Below, piece after piece: positions 15,693 through 24,138 of a stretch of 64,000 nucleotides of DNA. The DNA is from a bacterium. GTDB lineage: Bacteria > Elusimicrobiota > Elusimicrobia > Elusimicrobiales > UBA9959. The notes beneath the pieces were generated by a model, which was not told the origin of the DNA, did no database searches, and was given only the letters and a program-made list of their open reading frames with translations. Position 1 is the stretch's first letter. Every line of letters starts with the position of its first letter. The translations under genes and the position numbers were made by a program. The stretch is taken from positions 1 to 64,000 of the forward strand of contig JAJYNO010000021.1 of NCBI GenBank assembly GCA_021786295.1, given 5' to 3'.

Positions 15693-16460
15693 TCACTTCA
15701 GCTTCTTCTTGAGCTCCCTTATGGTGTCGGCCAGCCTGGCCTTTATCATCTTCCTGGAGGTGAAGGCCATGGCTTTCTGGTAATTGGCCACGGCCTCCGC
15801 GATGTTCCCGGTCCTCTCCTGGCAGTAGCCCAGCCCCAGGTAGGCGTTGGCCAGGTCCTCTCCGGAGGAGCCGACATCGCCGGCCTTGGCGATGGCGGCC
15901 TTGAAATCCTCCTGCGCCTTCTCCAGCCGGCCGGCCCTCAGCAGCATGGCTCCCTGCCGCTCCAGCAGGTAGACGGCGCGCGCGTCCCCGGCCGGCAGGA
16001 ACCGCAGCGCGGCCTTGAACTCGGCGGCGGCGGAAAGATACTTCTTCCTGGCGTAATATCTCCTGGCCGCGGCGAGATGGAACTTCAGGTCGCGGGGATC
16101 CGCGGCAGGCTCCGCGCCGGCCGCCGGAGCGGACGAGGCGGACGGAGCGGCGGACGGAGCGGCCTTGCCTGCCGGCGCCAGTATATAGACGGGCTCGGCC
16201 GAAGCGGAGGACGGGGCGGAATTCTTGTCGGCCGGCTCCACCTCTACGGTGCCGCTCCCGGACGGCGCCGCGGCAGGCTTCGCCGCCGGCTCCTCCTTGT
16301 AGTTGCGCAGAGGAACCCCCGGCAGCGCGAAACTCGGCGGCATGGATATGTCCTTCCCGCCCCCCAGGTCGTCGGCGCCGGAGGCCGCGGCCCCGCGCCG
16401 CGTGCCGGAACAGCCGGCCAGCAGCGCTATCATGGTCAAAGCGGCGAATATCTCCTTCAT
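15693..16460 (-). CDS. TPR-repeat lipoprotein
   Basis: 255 aa. Lipoprotein signal ending LLAGC, with Cys17 as the lipid site, then a long low-complexity Ala/Pro/Ser region to about residue 115. The C-terminal half holds tetratricopeptide repeats (for example FHLAAARRYYARKKYLSAAA and NAYLGLGYCQERTGNIAEAV). Such proteins act as envelope scaffolds or outer-membrane assembly partners; no specific partner is evident. There is no properly spaced ribosome binding site. TATTAT (16469-16474) lies eight bases before the ATG and TTAACC 17 bases further out, so the transcript may be leaderless. Confidence 0.75.
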   Translation of the reverse strand: MKEIFAALTMIALLAGCSGTRRGAAASGADDLGGGKDISMPPSFALPGVPLRNYKEEPAAKPAAAPSGSGTVEVEPADKNSAPSSASAEPVYILAPAGKAAPSAAPSASSAPAAGAEPAADPRDLKFHLAAARRYYARKKYLSAAAEFKAALRFLPAGDARAVYLLERQGAMLLRAGRLEKAQEDFKAAIAKAGDVGSSGEDLANAYLGLGYCQERTGNIAEAVANYQKAMAFTSRKMIKARLADTIRELKKKLK

Positions 16461-16468
16461 AATCCTAA

Positions 16469-16497
16469 ATAATACAAAAAAGCGCCGCCCCGGTTAA
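16469..16497 (-). promoter_or_regulatory. Promoter of the TPR lipoprotein gene
   Basis: Read on the minus strand: TTAACC (16497-16492), a 17-base spacer and TATTAT (16474-16469), eight bases before the ATG at 16460. Confidence 0.45.
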
Positions 16498-16509
16498 CCC
16501 ATACTGCCG

Positions 16510-17280
16510 TCATAGACCGCCGAAAAGCCAGAGGAAAGCCCCCGGGAAACGTCTTTTCCAGGCCTCCTCGTTGTGGAGTCCGCCCTCCTCTATCAGCAGT
16601 TTCTGCTCCACTCCGGGCTTGCCGGAAAGCAGGGAGGAAACGGCCCTGGCGTCGGCCACGTACTCCTCCTTCCTGAAGCCTTCTTCGGTGCCGGCGTCCA
16701 TGTATACCCTGAACCCGGGCGCCGGCGACGCCGCGCGGACGAAGTCGGTCACGGCGGACCTGGCGAACCAGAAGGCCGGCGAGAGGACGCCCGCCATGGA
16801 ATAGACCTCCGGATATTTCAGCGCGGCGTAAAGCGAGATCAGGCCTCCCAAGGAGCTTCCGGCCACGGCGGTGTGGCGGCGGCCGGGCAGCGTCCTGAAG
16901 CGGGAGTCGACAAGGCGCTTAAAGTCCCCGGCGAGGAACTCCGCGTACTCGGCCCCTCGCCCTCCTCGGCGGCCGGTGAAGTCAGGCCAGGGCGAATACT
17001 CGGCCAGCCTCTCCTCGCGGCCGTTCTCAAGCCCGGCTACTATGACCCCTCTGGTCCGGCCCTCGGCGAAGAGCCGGTCCAGCGTCTTGTCCACGCCCCA
17101 CTCCCCGGCATAGGAGGCCGCCGGGTCGAAGAGGTTCTGCCCGTCCTGCATATAGAGCACGGGGTAGCGTTCCTCCGTATCCCCGTAGCCAGGCGGCAGG
17201 TAGCACCAGACCCTCCTGCCTTTGACCCCTAGCGGCGGGATATCCGTTTCGAAGGTCGTCACCCGGCCCGTGGCGGTCAT
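16510..17280 (-). CDS. Alpha/beta-hydrolase, esterase D / IroE-like
   Basis: 256 aa. The fold resembles Fes/IroE/esterase D: early WCYLPPGYG strand, VLYMQDGQNLF oxyanion segment, nucleophile elbow GSSLGG, an acidic residue in YMDAGTEE and His in GGLHNEEAW. No signal peptide, so cytoplasmic. Its ATG overlaps the stop of the upstream oxidoreductase (ATGA), so the two are translationally coupled. The natural substrate is unknown; relatives cleave enterobactin-type esters, S-formylglutathione or acetylated sugars. The longer open frame upstream is the oxidoreductase shadow. Confidence 0.8.
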   Translation of the reverse strand: MTATGRVTTFETDIPPLGVKGRRVWCYLPPGYGDTEERYPVLYMQDGQNLFDPAASYAGEWGVDKTLDRLFAEGRTRGVIVAGLENGREERLAEYSPWPDFTGRRGGRGAEYAEFLAGDFKRLVDSRFRTLPGRRHTAVAGSSLGGLISLYAALKYPEVYSMAGVLSPAFWFARSAVTDFVRAASPAPGFRVYMDAGTEEGFRKEEYVADARAVSSLLSGKPGVEQKLLIEEGGLHNEEAWKRRFPGAFLWLFGGL

Positions 17281-18347
17281 GCGGCCCGCCCGAACGCCCG
17301 CAGGTACTGCGGCGGCGGCGCGGCGGCGGCGCGCAGCCTGGCAGCGGCCCGCAGCGGCCAGCAGGGGTCGCGCAGCAGCTCGCGGCCGAGCAGCACCAGG
17401 TCTGCCTGTCCGGTCCGCAGCACGGTCTCGGCCTGCTCGGGGGAGGTGATCATGCCGACGGCCCCGGTCATCACCCCGGCCTCCCGGCGTATCTTCTCGG
17501 CGAAAGGCACCTGGAAGCCAGGACCGGCGGGTATGGCCGCTTCGCGCGAGGTCCCGCCGGAGGAGCAGTCCACCAGGTCGGCCCCTTCCGCCTTCAGCGC
17601 GCGGGCCAGTTCTACGGCCTGCTCCTCGTCCCAGGAGCCCTCCCCCAGCCAATCGGTGGCGGAGACCCGCACCAGCAGCGGCAGGCGCTCCGGCCAGACG
17701 GCGCGCACGGCGCGCGCCGTCTCCAGCGTCAGGCGCATCCGGTTGGGCAGGGAACCGCCGTAGGCGTCCCGCCGCCTGTTGGAGACCGGCGAAAGGAACT
17801 GGTGGAGCAGGTAGCCGTGGGCGGCGTGTATCTCCACCGCCTGGAAGCCGGCGGCCAGCGCCCGCCGCGCGGCCCCGGCGAAGGCCGCCGCTATGCCGGG
17901 CAGCTCGGCGGCGGAGAGCTCCAGCGGCTCCGGGAAGCCGGGCGCGAAAGGGACCGGGCTGGGGCCGACCGGCCGCCAGCCGCCGCGTCCGGGCGGCAGC
18001 GGCGAATCCCCGTCCCAGGGCCTGGTGACCGAGGCCTTGCGCCCGGCGTGCGCCAGCTGCACCGCCGGCGCGGCGCCCTGGGACTTTATGAAATCCGTTA
18101 TCCTGCGGAAGCCCTCCGCCTGGGCGTCGTTCCAGAGCCCGACGTCGTGCGGCGTTATCCGGCCGCGCTCCTCGACCGCCGCCGCCTCCGCTATGACCAG
18201 ACCTGCCCCGCCGGCCGCGCGCGCGCCCAGGTGCACCAGGTGCCAGTCGTTAGGCAGGCCGTCCGAGGCCGAGTACTGGCACATCGGCGAGACCGCTATG
18301 CGGTTCCTAAGCGTCAAATCCCCGATCCTGAGTTCTTCAAAAAGCAT
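17277..18347 (-). CDS. namA: NADH:flavin oxidoreductase, YqjM/NamA-type old yellow enzyme
   Basis: 356 aa, FMN-binding TIM barrel that reduces activated C=C bonds with NAD(P)H. The class marker PMCQYS (Cys23, Tyr25) corresponds to the redox-tuning Cys26/Tyr28 of YqjM. Active-site QLAHAGRKA and the HAAHGYLLHQFLSP helix are present, as is the C-terminal FMN-phosphate region around ELLRDPCWPLRAA. Upstream partner in a two-gene operon with the esterase-like hydrolase. Family certain; physiological substrate unknown. Confidence 0.88.
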   Translation of the reverse strand: MLFEELRIGDLTLRNRIAVSPMCQYSASDGLPNDWHLVHLGARAAGGAGLVIAEAAAVEERGRITPHDVGLWNDAQAEGFRRITDFIKSQGAAPAVQLAHAGRKASVTRPWDGDSPLPPGRGGWRPVGPSPVPFAPGFPEPLELSAAELPGIAAAFAGAARRALAAGFQAVEIHAAHGYLLHQFLSPVSNRRRDAYGGSLPNRMRLTLETARAVRAVWPERLPLLVRVSATDWLGEGSWDEEQAVELARALKAEGADLVDCSSGGTSREAAIPAGPGFQVPFAEKIRREAGVMTGAVGMITSPEQAETVLRTGQADLVLLGRELLRDPCWPLRAAARLRAAAAPPPQYLRAFGRAA

Positions 18348-18503
18348 GACAGCACCTCCTCCCGCGGCTTTCCGCGCTTACATTATATAACGCCGCGGGC
18401 CGCACAAACTCGCCGGGCCTCGTTACGGCGCGCCCCGGCCGCCCCTGCGGACCGGACCCGGAAATTGTGTATCATGTGGGAAAGCGCCGCAAGGGGAGGC
18501 GGA

Positions 18504-19136
18504 ATGATAACGCTGAACATCTCGAGGCAGTTCGGCAGCGGAGGCGCGTACGTGGGGCGCAGGCTGGCCAGAAAGCTTGGTTTCAAGTACGCGGACAGGG
18601 AGATCTTGACGCTGGCCGCCAGGCGGCTGGATGTCCCGGTGGAGGAACTCTCGCTGAAAGAGGAGAAGGCGCCGGGCTTCTGGGAGGACTTCTTCCGGAG
18701 CTTCACGTTCGGCGCGCCTGACACGGGCTTCTACACCCCCCCGCCGCTGCGGACCGTCAGCGACGAAAGTCTCCTGGAGGCGGAAGCGGACATAATCCGG
18801 AACATCTCGGGGCGCTACGACGCGGTGATAATCGGCAGGGCGGCCTTCCACGTGCTGGCCGGCAGACCCGGGGCCGTCAACGTCTTCCTGCACGCCCCGC
18901 TGGAGTTCCGCGTAAAGCGGGTAATGGAGCTCTACAGGCTGAAGACGCGCTCCGAGGCCGAGGCCATGATAGACAGGAACGACGAAGCCCGCGAAAGGTT
19001 CGTGCGCGTCGTCACCGGCAGGGACTGGATGGAGGCGGACAACTTCCATCTCTGCGTGGACACCGCGGCCGCCGGCTTCGATCTCGCCGAAGAGATGATA
19101 GAGGGTCTCGTCAGAAAGACGAAAGCGGGGCTCTGA
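18504..19136 (+). CDS. Cytidylate-kinase-like P-loop protein
   Basis: 210 aa. The start SRQFGSGGAYVGRRLARKLG is the P-loop of the cytidylate-kinase-like family (PF13189 type), related to but distinct from CMP kinase. A Pro-rich middle and the conserved YDAVIIGRAAFHVL and VFLHAPLEFRVKRV segments follow, then an Arg-rich lid and a C-terminal NFHLCVDT strand. Presumed cytoplasmic nucleotide kinase of unknown acceptor. AGGGGAGG is a clear ribosome binding site, and TATCAT (18470-18475) a possible -10. It converges with prc. Confidence 0.75.
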   Translation: MITLNISRQFGSGGAYVGRRLARKLGFKYADREILTLAARRLDVPVEELSLKEEKAPGFWEDFFRSFTFGAPDTGFYTPPPLRTVSDESLLEAEADIIRNISGRYDAVIIGRAAFHVLAGRPGAVNVFLHAPLEFRVKRVMELYRLKTRSEAEAMIDRNDEARERFVRVVTGRDWMEADNFHLCVDTAAAGFDLAEEMIEGLVRKTKAGL

Positions 19137-19146
19137 GGCGGACGGC

Positions 19147-21390
19147 CTATTTCAGCGCGGCCTCGCCGCGCTTCCGGGAGACGGTCCTCCCGTTCGCCGC
19201 CGGCCGCGGCTCCACCATGTCCGCCATCACCCTGGCGGCCTCCTCCAGCATGAAATCGCTCTCCGGGGGGGCCTTCGCGTAGCCCCCGGCCGCCGCTGTG
19301 GAGACCTGGACCCCGGAGGCGGACGAAGTCGAAGCCTGAACCCGGACGCTCCCAGAGGAGACCTCGCCGGAAAAGCCCTCCGCGGCCGTTGTGGAGTCGA
19401 ACACCGGCGCCCTGCCGGCGGCAATATCCTCCAGCGTTATGCCCGCCACGGCCAGCGGCCGCTCCTTGCGGGCCGCGCGCTCCGCGGCGCGCGCCTTCAT
19501 CCTGGCCTCTTCGGCCTTGCGCTCGGCCAGCCTCCTGGCGTAGTTGAGGGATATCGTCCTTTCCCGCTTGCGCCGCAGATAGAGTTCTATATCCTGCCTG
19601 ACGTACCTGAAATCGGGAGAGGCGGCCACGCGCGCTGCGGAGTCCGCGGCCAGCCGGACCGTCTCGGCCGTGGTCACGTCGCCGTCGGGAACGTAGCGGG
19701 CCGGGGCTATCTGATCGTACGGCAGGGCGTTGGGCAGGGAGGATTCGGTCTGGCCCACGTAGTCCTCCAGCGAAGGCAGACGGATGTCGGGCCGCACCCC
19801 GCGGTTCTGAGTGGAACCGCCGGAGACGCGGTAGAACTTCTGGAAGGTCAGCTTCAGCCCCCCGGCCTTGTAGCCGCGCAGCGCGTAAGGCATGTACGGG
19901 TCGAGGTCCACCACGGCCTGCACGGTCCCCTTGCCGAAAGTGCTCTTCTCCCCCACCAGCACGGCTCGCCTGTAATCCTTCAGGGCCGCGGAGACTATCT
20001 CGGAGGCGGAGGCCGAGAAGCGGGAATCCAGCACCACTACCGGCCCCGCATAATCCGGGGTCTTCTCGTCCGAGCGCAGCACGCTTACTTCGCCGCGGCT
20101 GTCCCGCACCTGGACCACCGGACCCCCGCCGATGAAAAGACCGGCGATGTTCACCGCCTCGTCCAGCGAGCCGCCGCCGTTGTCGCGCAGGTCCAGTATC
20201 ACGCCGGCCACGCCCTGTCCCTTCAGGTAATCCAGCAGCGTCTTCACGTCCCGGCCTGCGCTCTCCCCGCCCGAGGGGCCCATCCTGGTATAGAAGGACG
20301 GCAGTTTTATCACGCCGACCGACAGCGTCCCGCCTTTCTTGACGGGCACCCGCACTATCTTGGCGCTGGCCTGCTGGTCGCGCAGCAGGATCTTCTCCCT
20401 GACCAGCGGCACCGTCACGCGGGTAGAGGGGTCCAGCGCGTCTGCCGGGGCGATCTTCAGGCGGACCACGGTCCCCTTCTCGCCCCGTATCAGCTTGACC
20501 AGATTGTCGAGCTTCATGCCGGCAGCCTGCACGAAGGCGCCGTCGTCGCCCTGTGCCACGGCCTCTATCCTGTCGTTGGGATGCAGCAGCTTGCTCTTGG
20601 CCGCCGGCCCTCCGGGCACTATGGAGACTATCTTGGCCGACCCCTCGTCCTGCTGCAGCACCACGCCTATGCCCACCAGCGAAAGGCTCATCGTGATGTC
20701 GAAGTTCTCCTCGGCGGTGGCGGCCATGTACTCGCTGTGCGGGTCGTAACAGTTGGCCAGCGCGGTCAGGTAGCTCTGCAGCACGTCCCCGGGCTCCAGC
20801 TCCTCGTAGTTCTCCAGGAGCCTGTCGTAGTTCTTGACCACCTCGGAGCCGGCGGCGGCCGGCTTCATGCCGTTCAGCTTGTCCTGCAGCAGTTCCAGCT
20901 CCACTTCTCTGCGCCACAGCGAGCGCGCCGCCGTCCGGTCGGCCGGCCAGGGCGCCTTGCTGCGGTCCGCCAGCATGACGGCGTCGGAGGTGAAGGTGTA
21001 CGTGGAGCGCGCGAACTCGTGCACCCACGCCACTCGCTCCGAGAGGCGCTTCATGAAGCGGTTGAAGACGAAATAGCCTGGCTCCACGTGCCCCTCTTTG
21101 ACGCGCGGCGCCATGTCCGGCTGGAAGCGGGCGTTGAACTCCGCTATGTCGGCGGCGGTGAAGAACATCCTGGCGGGGTCGTACATGCGCAGATAGAGCC
21201 GCAGCATCTCGGGGGAGGTATTCCGCGTGATGGGCTTTCGTTCGTACTGGCCCTCCTCCAGTATGCGCGCCACCAGCTGGGCGATGACCGGGGCGGACAC
21301 GTCAGGCTCCAGCAGGGGGACCTGGGCCGCGGCGCAGGGCTGCGACGAGAGGAGGAGGACGATGAAAGCGTATCTCAAAAGTGTTTTCAT
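19147..21390 (-). CDS. prc: C-terminal processing protease, Prc/Tsp family (S41)
   Basis: 747 aa, longer than E. coli Tsp. Signal peptide (1-22), N-terminal Tsp-like helical domain, PDZ domain (about 230-320), then the S41 protease core. The Ser/Lys dyad is likely Ser461 in FSASASE and Lys487 in TFGKGTVQ; LDLRDNGGGSLDEA is also typical. The Tsp C-terminal domain follows, with a final ~100-residue Ser/Ala-rich extension that is not usual. It degrades or trims periplasmic proteins from their C-termini. No obvious ribosome binding site; TATCAT sits about 40 bases upstream on the minus strand. Confidence 0.92.
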   Translation of the reverse strand: MKTLLRYAFIVLLLSSQPCAAAQVPLLEPDVSAPVIAQLVARILEEGQYERKPITRNTSPEMLRLYLRMYDPARMFFTAADIAEFNARFQPDMAPRVKEGHVEPGYFVFNRFMKRLSERVAWVHEFARSTYTFTSDAVMLADRSKAPWPADRTAARSLWRREVELELLQDKLNGMKPAAAGSEVVKNYDRLLENYEELEPGDVLQSYLTALANCYDPHSEYMAATAEENFDITMSLSLVGIGVVLQQDEGSAKIVSIVPGGPAAKSKLLHPNDRIEAVAQGDDGAFVQAAGMKLDNLVKLIRGEKGTVVRLKIAPADALDPSTRVTVPLVREKILLRDQQASAKIVRVPVKKGGTLSVGVIKLPSFYTRMGPSGGESAGRDVKTLLDYLKGQGVAGVILDLRDNGGGSLDEAVNIAGLFIGGGPVVQVRDSRGEVSVLRSDEKTPDYAGPVVVLDSRFSASASEIVSAALKDYRRAVLVGEKSTFGKGTVQAVVDLDPYMPYALRGYKAGGLKLTFQKFYRVSGGSTQNRGVRPDIRLPSLEDYVGQTESSLPNALPYDQIAPARYVPDGDVTTAETVRLAADSAARVAASPDFRYVRQDIELYLRRKRERTISLNYARRLAERKAEEARMKARAAERAARKERPLAVAGITLEDIAAGRAPVFDSTTAAEGFSGEVSSGSVRVQASTSSASGVQVSTAAAGGYAKAPPESDFMLEEAARVMADMVEPRPAANGRTVSRKRGEAALK

Positions 21391-21455
21391 AATTTCTGGC
21401 CGCGGCGCGCCGCGCGGGCGGGCCCCACTATGATATCAAAAAGCCGCGGCGAGGT

Positions 21456-21484
21456 TTGACTTTTGCCGCCGCGTCTGCGACAAT
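21456..21484 (+). promoter_or_regulatory. Promoter of the HAD hydrolase gene
   Basis: TTGACT (21456-21461), an exact 17-base spacer and GACAAT (21479-21484). Seven bases separate the -10 from the ATG at 21492 and no ribosome binding site fits, so the mRNA is probably leaderless. Confidence 0.6.
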
Positions 21485-21491
21485 ATCCGCG

Positions 21492-22184
21492 ATGAAGGGA
21501 GTGAAGGTCATCGGCTTCGACGCGGACGATACGCTGTGGGAAACGGAGACCCATTTCCAGGCCGCAGGCAGGGAGTTCTGCGCGCTGCTGGCGCCGTGGG
21601 CGCCGCCGGAAAAGGCGGCCGAGGAGCTGTTCCGCACAGAGACGGCGAACCTGGGCCTCTACGGCTACGGCGCCAAGAGCGTCATGCTCTCCATGGTCGA
21701 GACCGCGCTGCGCCTGGGGGGCGACGGGGTCACGGCCGCCGTGCTGGGCCGGCTGCTGGAGACCGGACGGCGCCTGCTGGACTACCCGATAGAACCGTTG
21801 CCGGGAGTAAAGAAGACTCTCGGCGAGCTGAAGCCCCGCTACCGCCTGGTGCTGATCACGAAGGGCGACCTGCTGGACCAGGAGCGCAAGCTGGAGAGGT
21901 CGGGGCTGAAGAACTATTTTCATCGCGCGGAAATACTGAGCGAGAAGCGCGAGCAGGACTATCTGGATTTGCTGGCCGAGCTGGGAACGGAACCGCGCGA
22001 TTTCCTTATGGTGGGGAACTCGATCAGGTCCGACATCCTGCCTGTGCTCGGCATAGGCGGCCGCGGGGTCCACATCCCTTTCCGAGTCACCTGGCGCCAC
22101 GAGCAGGCCGAGCCCCCGGCCCAGGACCCTGATCGTTTCCGCGAACTGACCGACATCCGCGCCCTCCCCGCCCTGCTAAAATAG
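21492..22184 (+). CDS. HAD-superfamily hydrolase
   Basis: 230 aa. Motif I is FDADDTLW (two catalytic Asp), motif II LITKGD, motif III the Lys in ILSEKREQDY, and motif IV VGNSIRSDI. A helical cap (about residues 20-95) places it with YjjG/phosphoglycolate-phosphatase-like small-molecule phosphatases. Start chosen at the ATG beside the promoter; the earlier in-frame start would precede the -35. The stop TAG and last Lys codon lie inside the left arm of a perfect inverted repeat, so the original C-terminus may have been altered by insertion of that element. Confidence 0.82.
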   Translation: MKGVKVIGFDADDTLWETETHFQAAGREFCALLAPWAPPEKAAEELFRTETANLGLYGYGAKSVMLSMVETALRLGGDGVTAAVLGRLLETGRRLLDYPIEPLPGVKKTLGELKPRYRLVLITKGDLLDQERKLERSGLKNYFHRAEILSEKREQDYLDLLAELGTEPRDFLMVGNSIRSDILPVLGIGGRGVHIPFRVTWRHEQAEPPAQDPDRFRELTDIRALPALLK

Positions 22185-22260
22185 GGACAGACACCTATTT
22201 ACATCTATTTCCCCTAAGTTGTGCCTTCTAGGGAATAAAATAGGTGTCTGTCCCTATTTT
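22178..22260. repeat. Perfect 23-bp inverted repeat, REP/MITE-like element
   Basis: The left arm (22178-22200) and right arm (22238-22260) are exact reverse complements containing GGGACAGACACC / GGTGTCTGTCCC. Between them is a second imperfect stem (TATTTCCCCTA with TAGGGAATA). The arms are AT-flanked, unlike the GC-rich surroundings. Related GGTGTCTGTCCCTA motifs are common around REP-associated tyrosine transposases (RAYT/IS200-like) in other bacteria, from memory; no transposase is in this window. It may also act as a terminator for the HAD gene. Confidence 0.75.
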
Positions 22261-22307
22261 CAGTTATTTAATAAAATGTTGGGAATAACGGTACGAGAGG
22301 TAAATAT

Positions 22308-23861
22308 ATGGCCAAGAACAAAGTGCTGCTCATAATACGCGACGGGTGGGGCATGGCGAAACCCGACAAGTTCAACGCGGTGGACAACGCCAGAAAGCCC
22401 AACATGGACCGCTACCTCAAGACCTACCCCAATTCCGTGCTCGAGCCCGCCGGCGAGGCTGTGGGCCTGCCCGCGGGGTACCAGGGCTCCTCCGAGGTCG
22501 GCCACCTCAACATGGGCGCCGGCCGCATAGTAGTGCAGGAACTCAAGCGCATAAAGGACATGATAGAGGACGGCACCTTCTTCGGCCGCCCCGCCCTCAA
22601 GGCAGTTTACGACAACTGCGTGGCCAAGGGCAGCGCCCTCCACCTGATGGGCCTGGTGCAGGACGAAGGCGTGCACGCCCACCAGGACCACCTCTACGCC
22701 CTCATGCGCGAAGCCAGGCGCCGCGGCATAAAGAAGGTGTGGGTGCACTTCTTCTCCGACGGCCGCGACACCCCCCCGCGCAGCGCCCTCTCCTTCGTCA
22801 AGATGCTCGACGAGGTCATCAAGGAGGTCGGCAACGCCTCCGTTGGCACCATCATGGGCCGCTACTACGCCATGGACCGCGGCGAGAAATGGAAGCTCAC
22901 CGACCAGACCTACAACGCCCTCACCAGGGCCGAGGGCGCAAAGGCCAAGTCCGCCGAGGAAGCCCTCAACACCGACTACGCCACCCTGAAGAACCCCAAC
23001 GGCCAGCCCATAGTGGACGAGTACATCCCGCCCACCATCATAGAAGGCTACCCCGGCATGAAGGACGGCGACTCCGTGGTGCACTTCAACTTCCGCCAGG
23101 ACCGCGCCATCCAGCTCACCAAGTGCTTCGTCGAGGATGAGTACCCCGGCAACCGCTGGAAGAAGCTCGACGTCACGTACTGCGGCCTCACCCGCTACTA
23201 CGACGAGTTCAAGTTCAGCGCGCTGCCCCCCATGGACGAGGGCGGCGGCATGGACCAGCTGCTCGGCCAGGTCATCTCCGAGCACGGCCTCAAGCAGCTG
23301 CGCCTCGCCGAGACGCAGAAGTTCAAGCACGTCACCTCGTTCTTCAACGGCAAGCGCACCGAGCCTTACGCCGGCGAGGACCAGGTGGAGATAAAGGGCT
23401 CCTGGGACCCGGCCACCTTCGGCGAGCACCCCGAGATGGACGCCCCCGCCGTGCGCGAGCGCGCCCTCAAGGAGATAGCCTCCGGCAAGTACGACTTCAT
23501 CCTCGTCAACTTCGCCAACTGCGACATGGTGGGCCACACCGGCATCTACGAGGCGGCCAAGCGGGCCGTGGAGATCACCGACGAGAGCGTGGGCATGCTG
23601 GTGCCCGAGGCCCTGAAGCACGGCTACACCGTGCTGATCACCTCGGACCACGGCAACGCCGAGGAGATGTGGGACTACAAGATAAACATGCCCAAGACCT
23701 CCCACACCACCAACCCGGTGGAGTTCATCTACGTGGCCAACGACACCGCCGGCGTGAAGCTGCGCCCGCACGACGTGCTCTCGGCCGTGGCGCCCACGGT
23801 GCTGCAGGTGCTGGGCCTGCCGCAGCCCAAGGACATGACTTCGAAATCGCTCTTGGCCTGA
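22308..23861 (+). CDS. gpmI: 2,3-bisphosphoglycerate-independent phosphoglycerate mutase
   Basis: 517 aa, a glycolytic/gluconeogenic enzyme interconverting 3- and 2-phosphoglycerate with two Mn ions. Metal Asp in IIRDGWG, phosphoserine nucleophile in GSSEVGHLNMGAGR, and the alkaline-phosphatase-fold ligands in NFANCDMVGHTG and TSDHGNAEEM are present. GAGAGG precedes the ATG. Codon use is visibly more C-ending (CTC, CCC, AAG) than in neighbouring genes, as expected for high expression. It overlaps the downstream DUF167 gene by one base (TGATG). Confidence 0.95.
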   Translation: MAKNKVLLIIRDGWGMAKPDKFNAVDNARKPNMDRYLKTYPNSVLEPAGEAVGLPAGYQGSSEVGHLNMGAGRIVVQELKRIKDMIEDGTFFGRPALKAVYDNCVAKGSALHLMGLVQDEGVHAHQDHLYALMREARRRGIKKVWVHFFSDGRDTPPRSALSFVKMLDEVIKEVGNASVGTIMGRYYAMDRGEKWKLTDQTYNALTRAEGAKAKSAEEALNTDYATLKNPNGQPIVDEYIPPTIIEGYPGMKDGDSVVHFNFRQDRAIQLTKCFVEDEYPGNRWKKLDVTYCGLTRYYDEFKFSALPPMDEGGGMDQLLGQVISEHGLKQLRLAETQKFKHVTSFFNGKRTEPYAGEDQVEIKGSWDPATFGEHPEMDAPAVRERALKEIASGKYDFILVNFANCDMVGHTGIYEAAKRAVEITDESVGMLVPEALKHGYTVLITSDHGNAEEMWDYKINMPKTSHTTNPVEFIYVANDTAGVKLRPHDVLSAVAPTVLQVLGLPQPKDMTSKSLLA

Positions 23862-24079
23862 TGTTCATAAAGCTCAAGGTGCACCCGGGCGAACGGCGCG
23901 ACAAGATAATGAAGAAAGCGCCGGACGCCTACGAGGTCTGGACCAAGGCCCCGCCCGAGCGGGGCCTGGCCAACGCCTCGGCCATACGCCTGCTGGCCCT
24001 GCAGCTGGGCACGGACCCGAAGCGCATACTGCTGGTCAAGGGCGCAGCTTCCCCGGCCAAGATAGTCAAGGTGATCTGA
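23861..24079 (+). CDS. DUF167 / YggU-family protein
   Basis: 72 aa. The pattern IKLKVHPGERRDKI, the WTKAPPERGLANA segment and the Lys-rich final strand (ILLVKGAASPAKIVKV) match the small YggU/DUF167 family, whose members form a compact alpha/beta fold and usually sit in two-gene units with housekeeping genes. The ATG shares one base with the gpmI stop, so translation is coupled. Biochemical role unknown. Confidence 0.8.
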   Translation: MFIKLKVHPGERRDKIMKKAPDAYEVWTKAPPERGLANASAIRLLALQLGTDPKRILLVKGAASPAKIVKVI

Positions 24080-24125
24080 TCCGCGCGCCGGCGCTGCGCG
24101 TGTAGATTTCGCGCGACAACTTCGC

Positions 24126-24131
24126 TATAAT
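24126..24131 (+). promoter_or_regulatory. -10 hexamer of the DsbA-like operon
   Basis: TATAAT seven bases before the ATG at 24139. No -35 match is obvious and there is no ribosome binding site, so a leaderless transcript is likely. Confidence 0.5.
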
Positions 24132-24138
24132 TAAAAAC

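Noticed and set aside
18932-21028. 698-codon minus-strand frame overlapping prc
   Set aside because: Different frame from the clear Prc protein; composition is that of a frame-shifted GC-rich gene.
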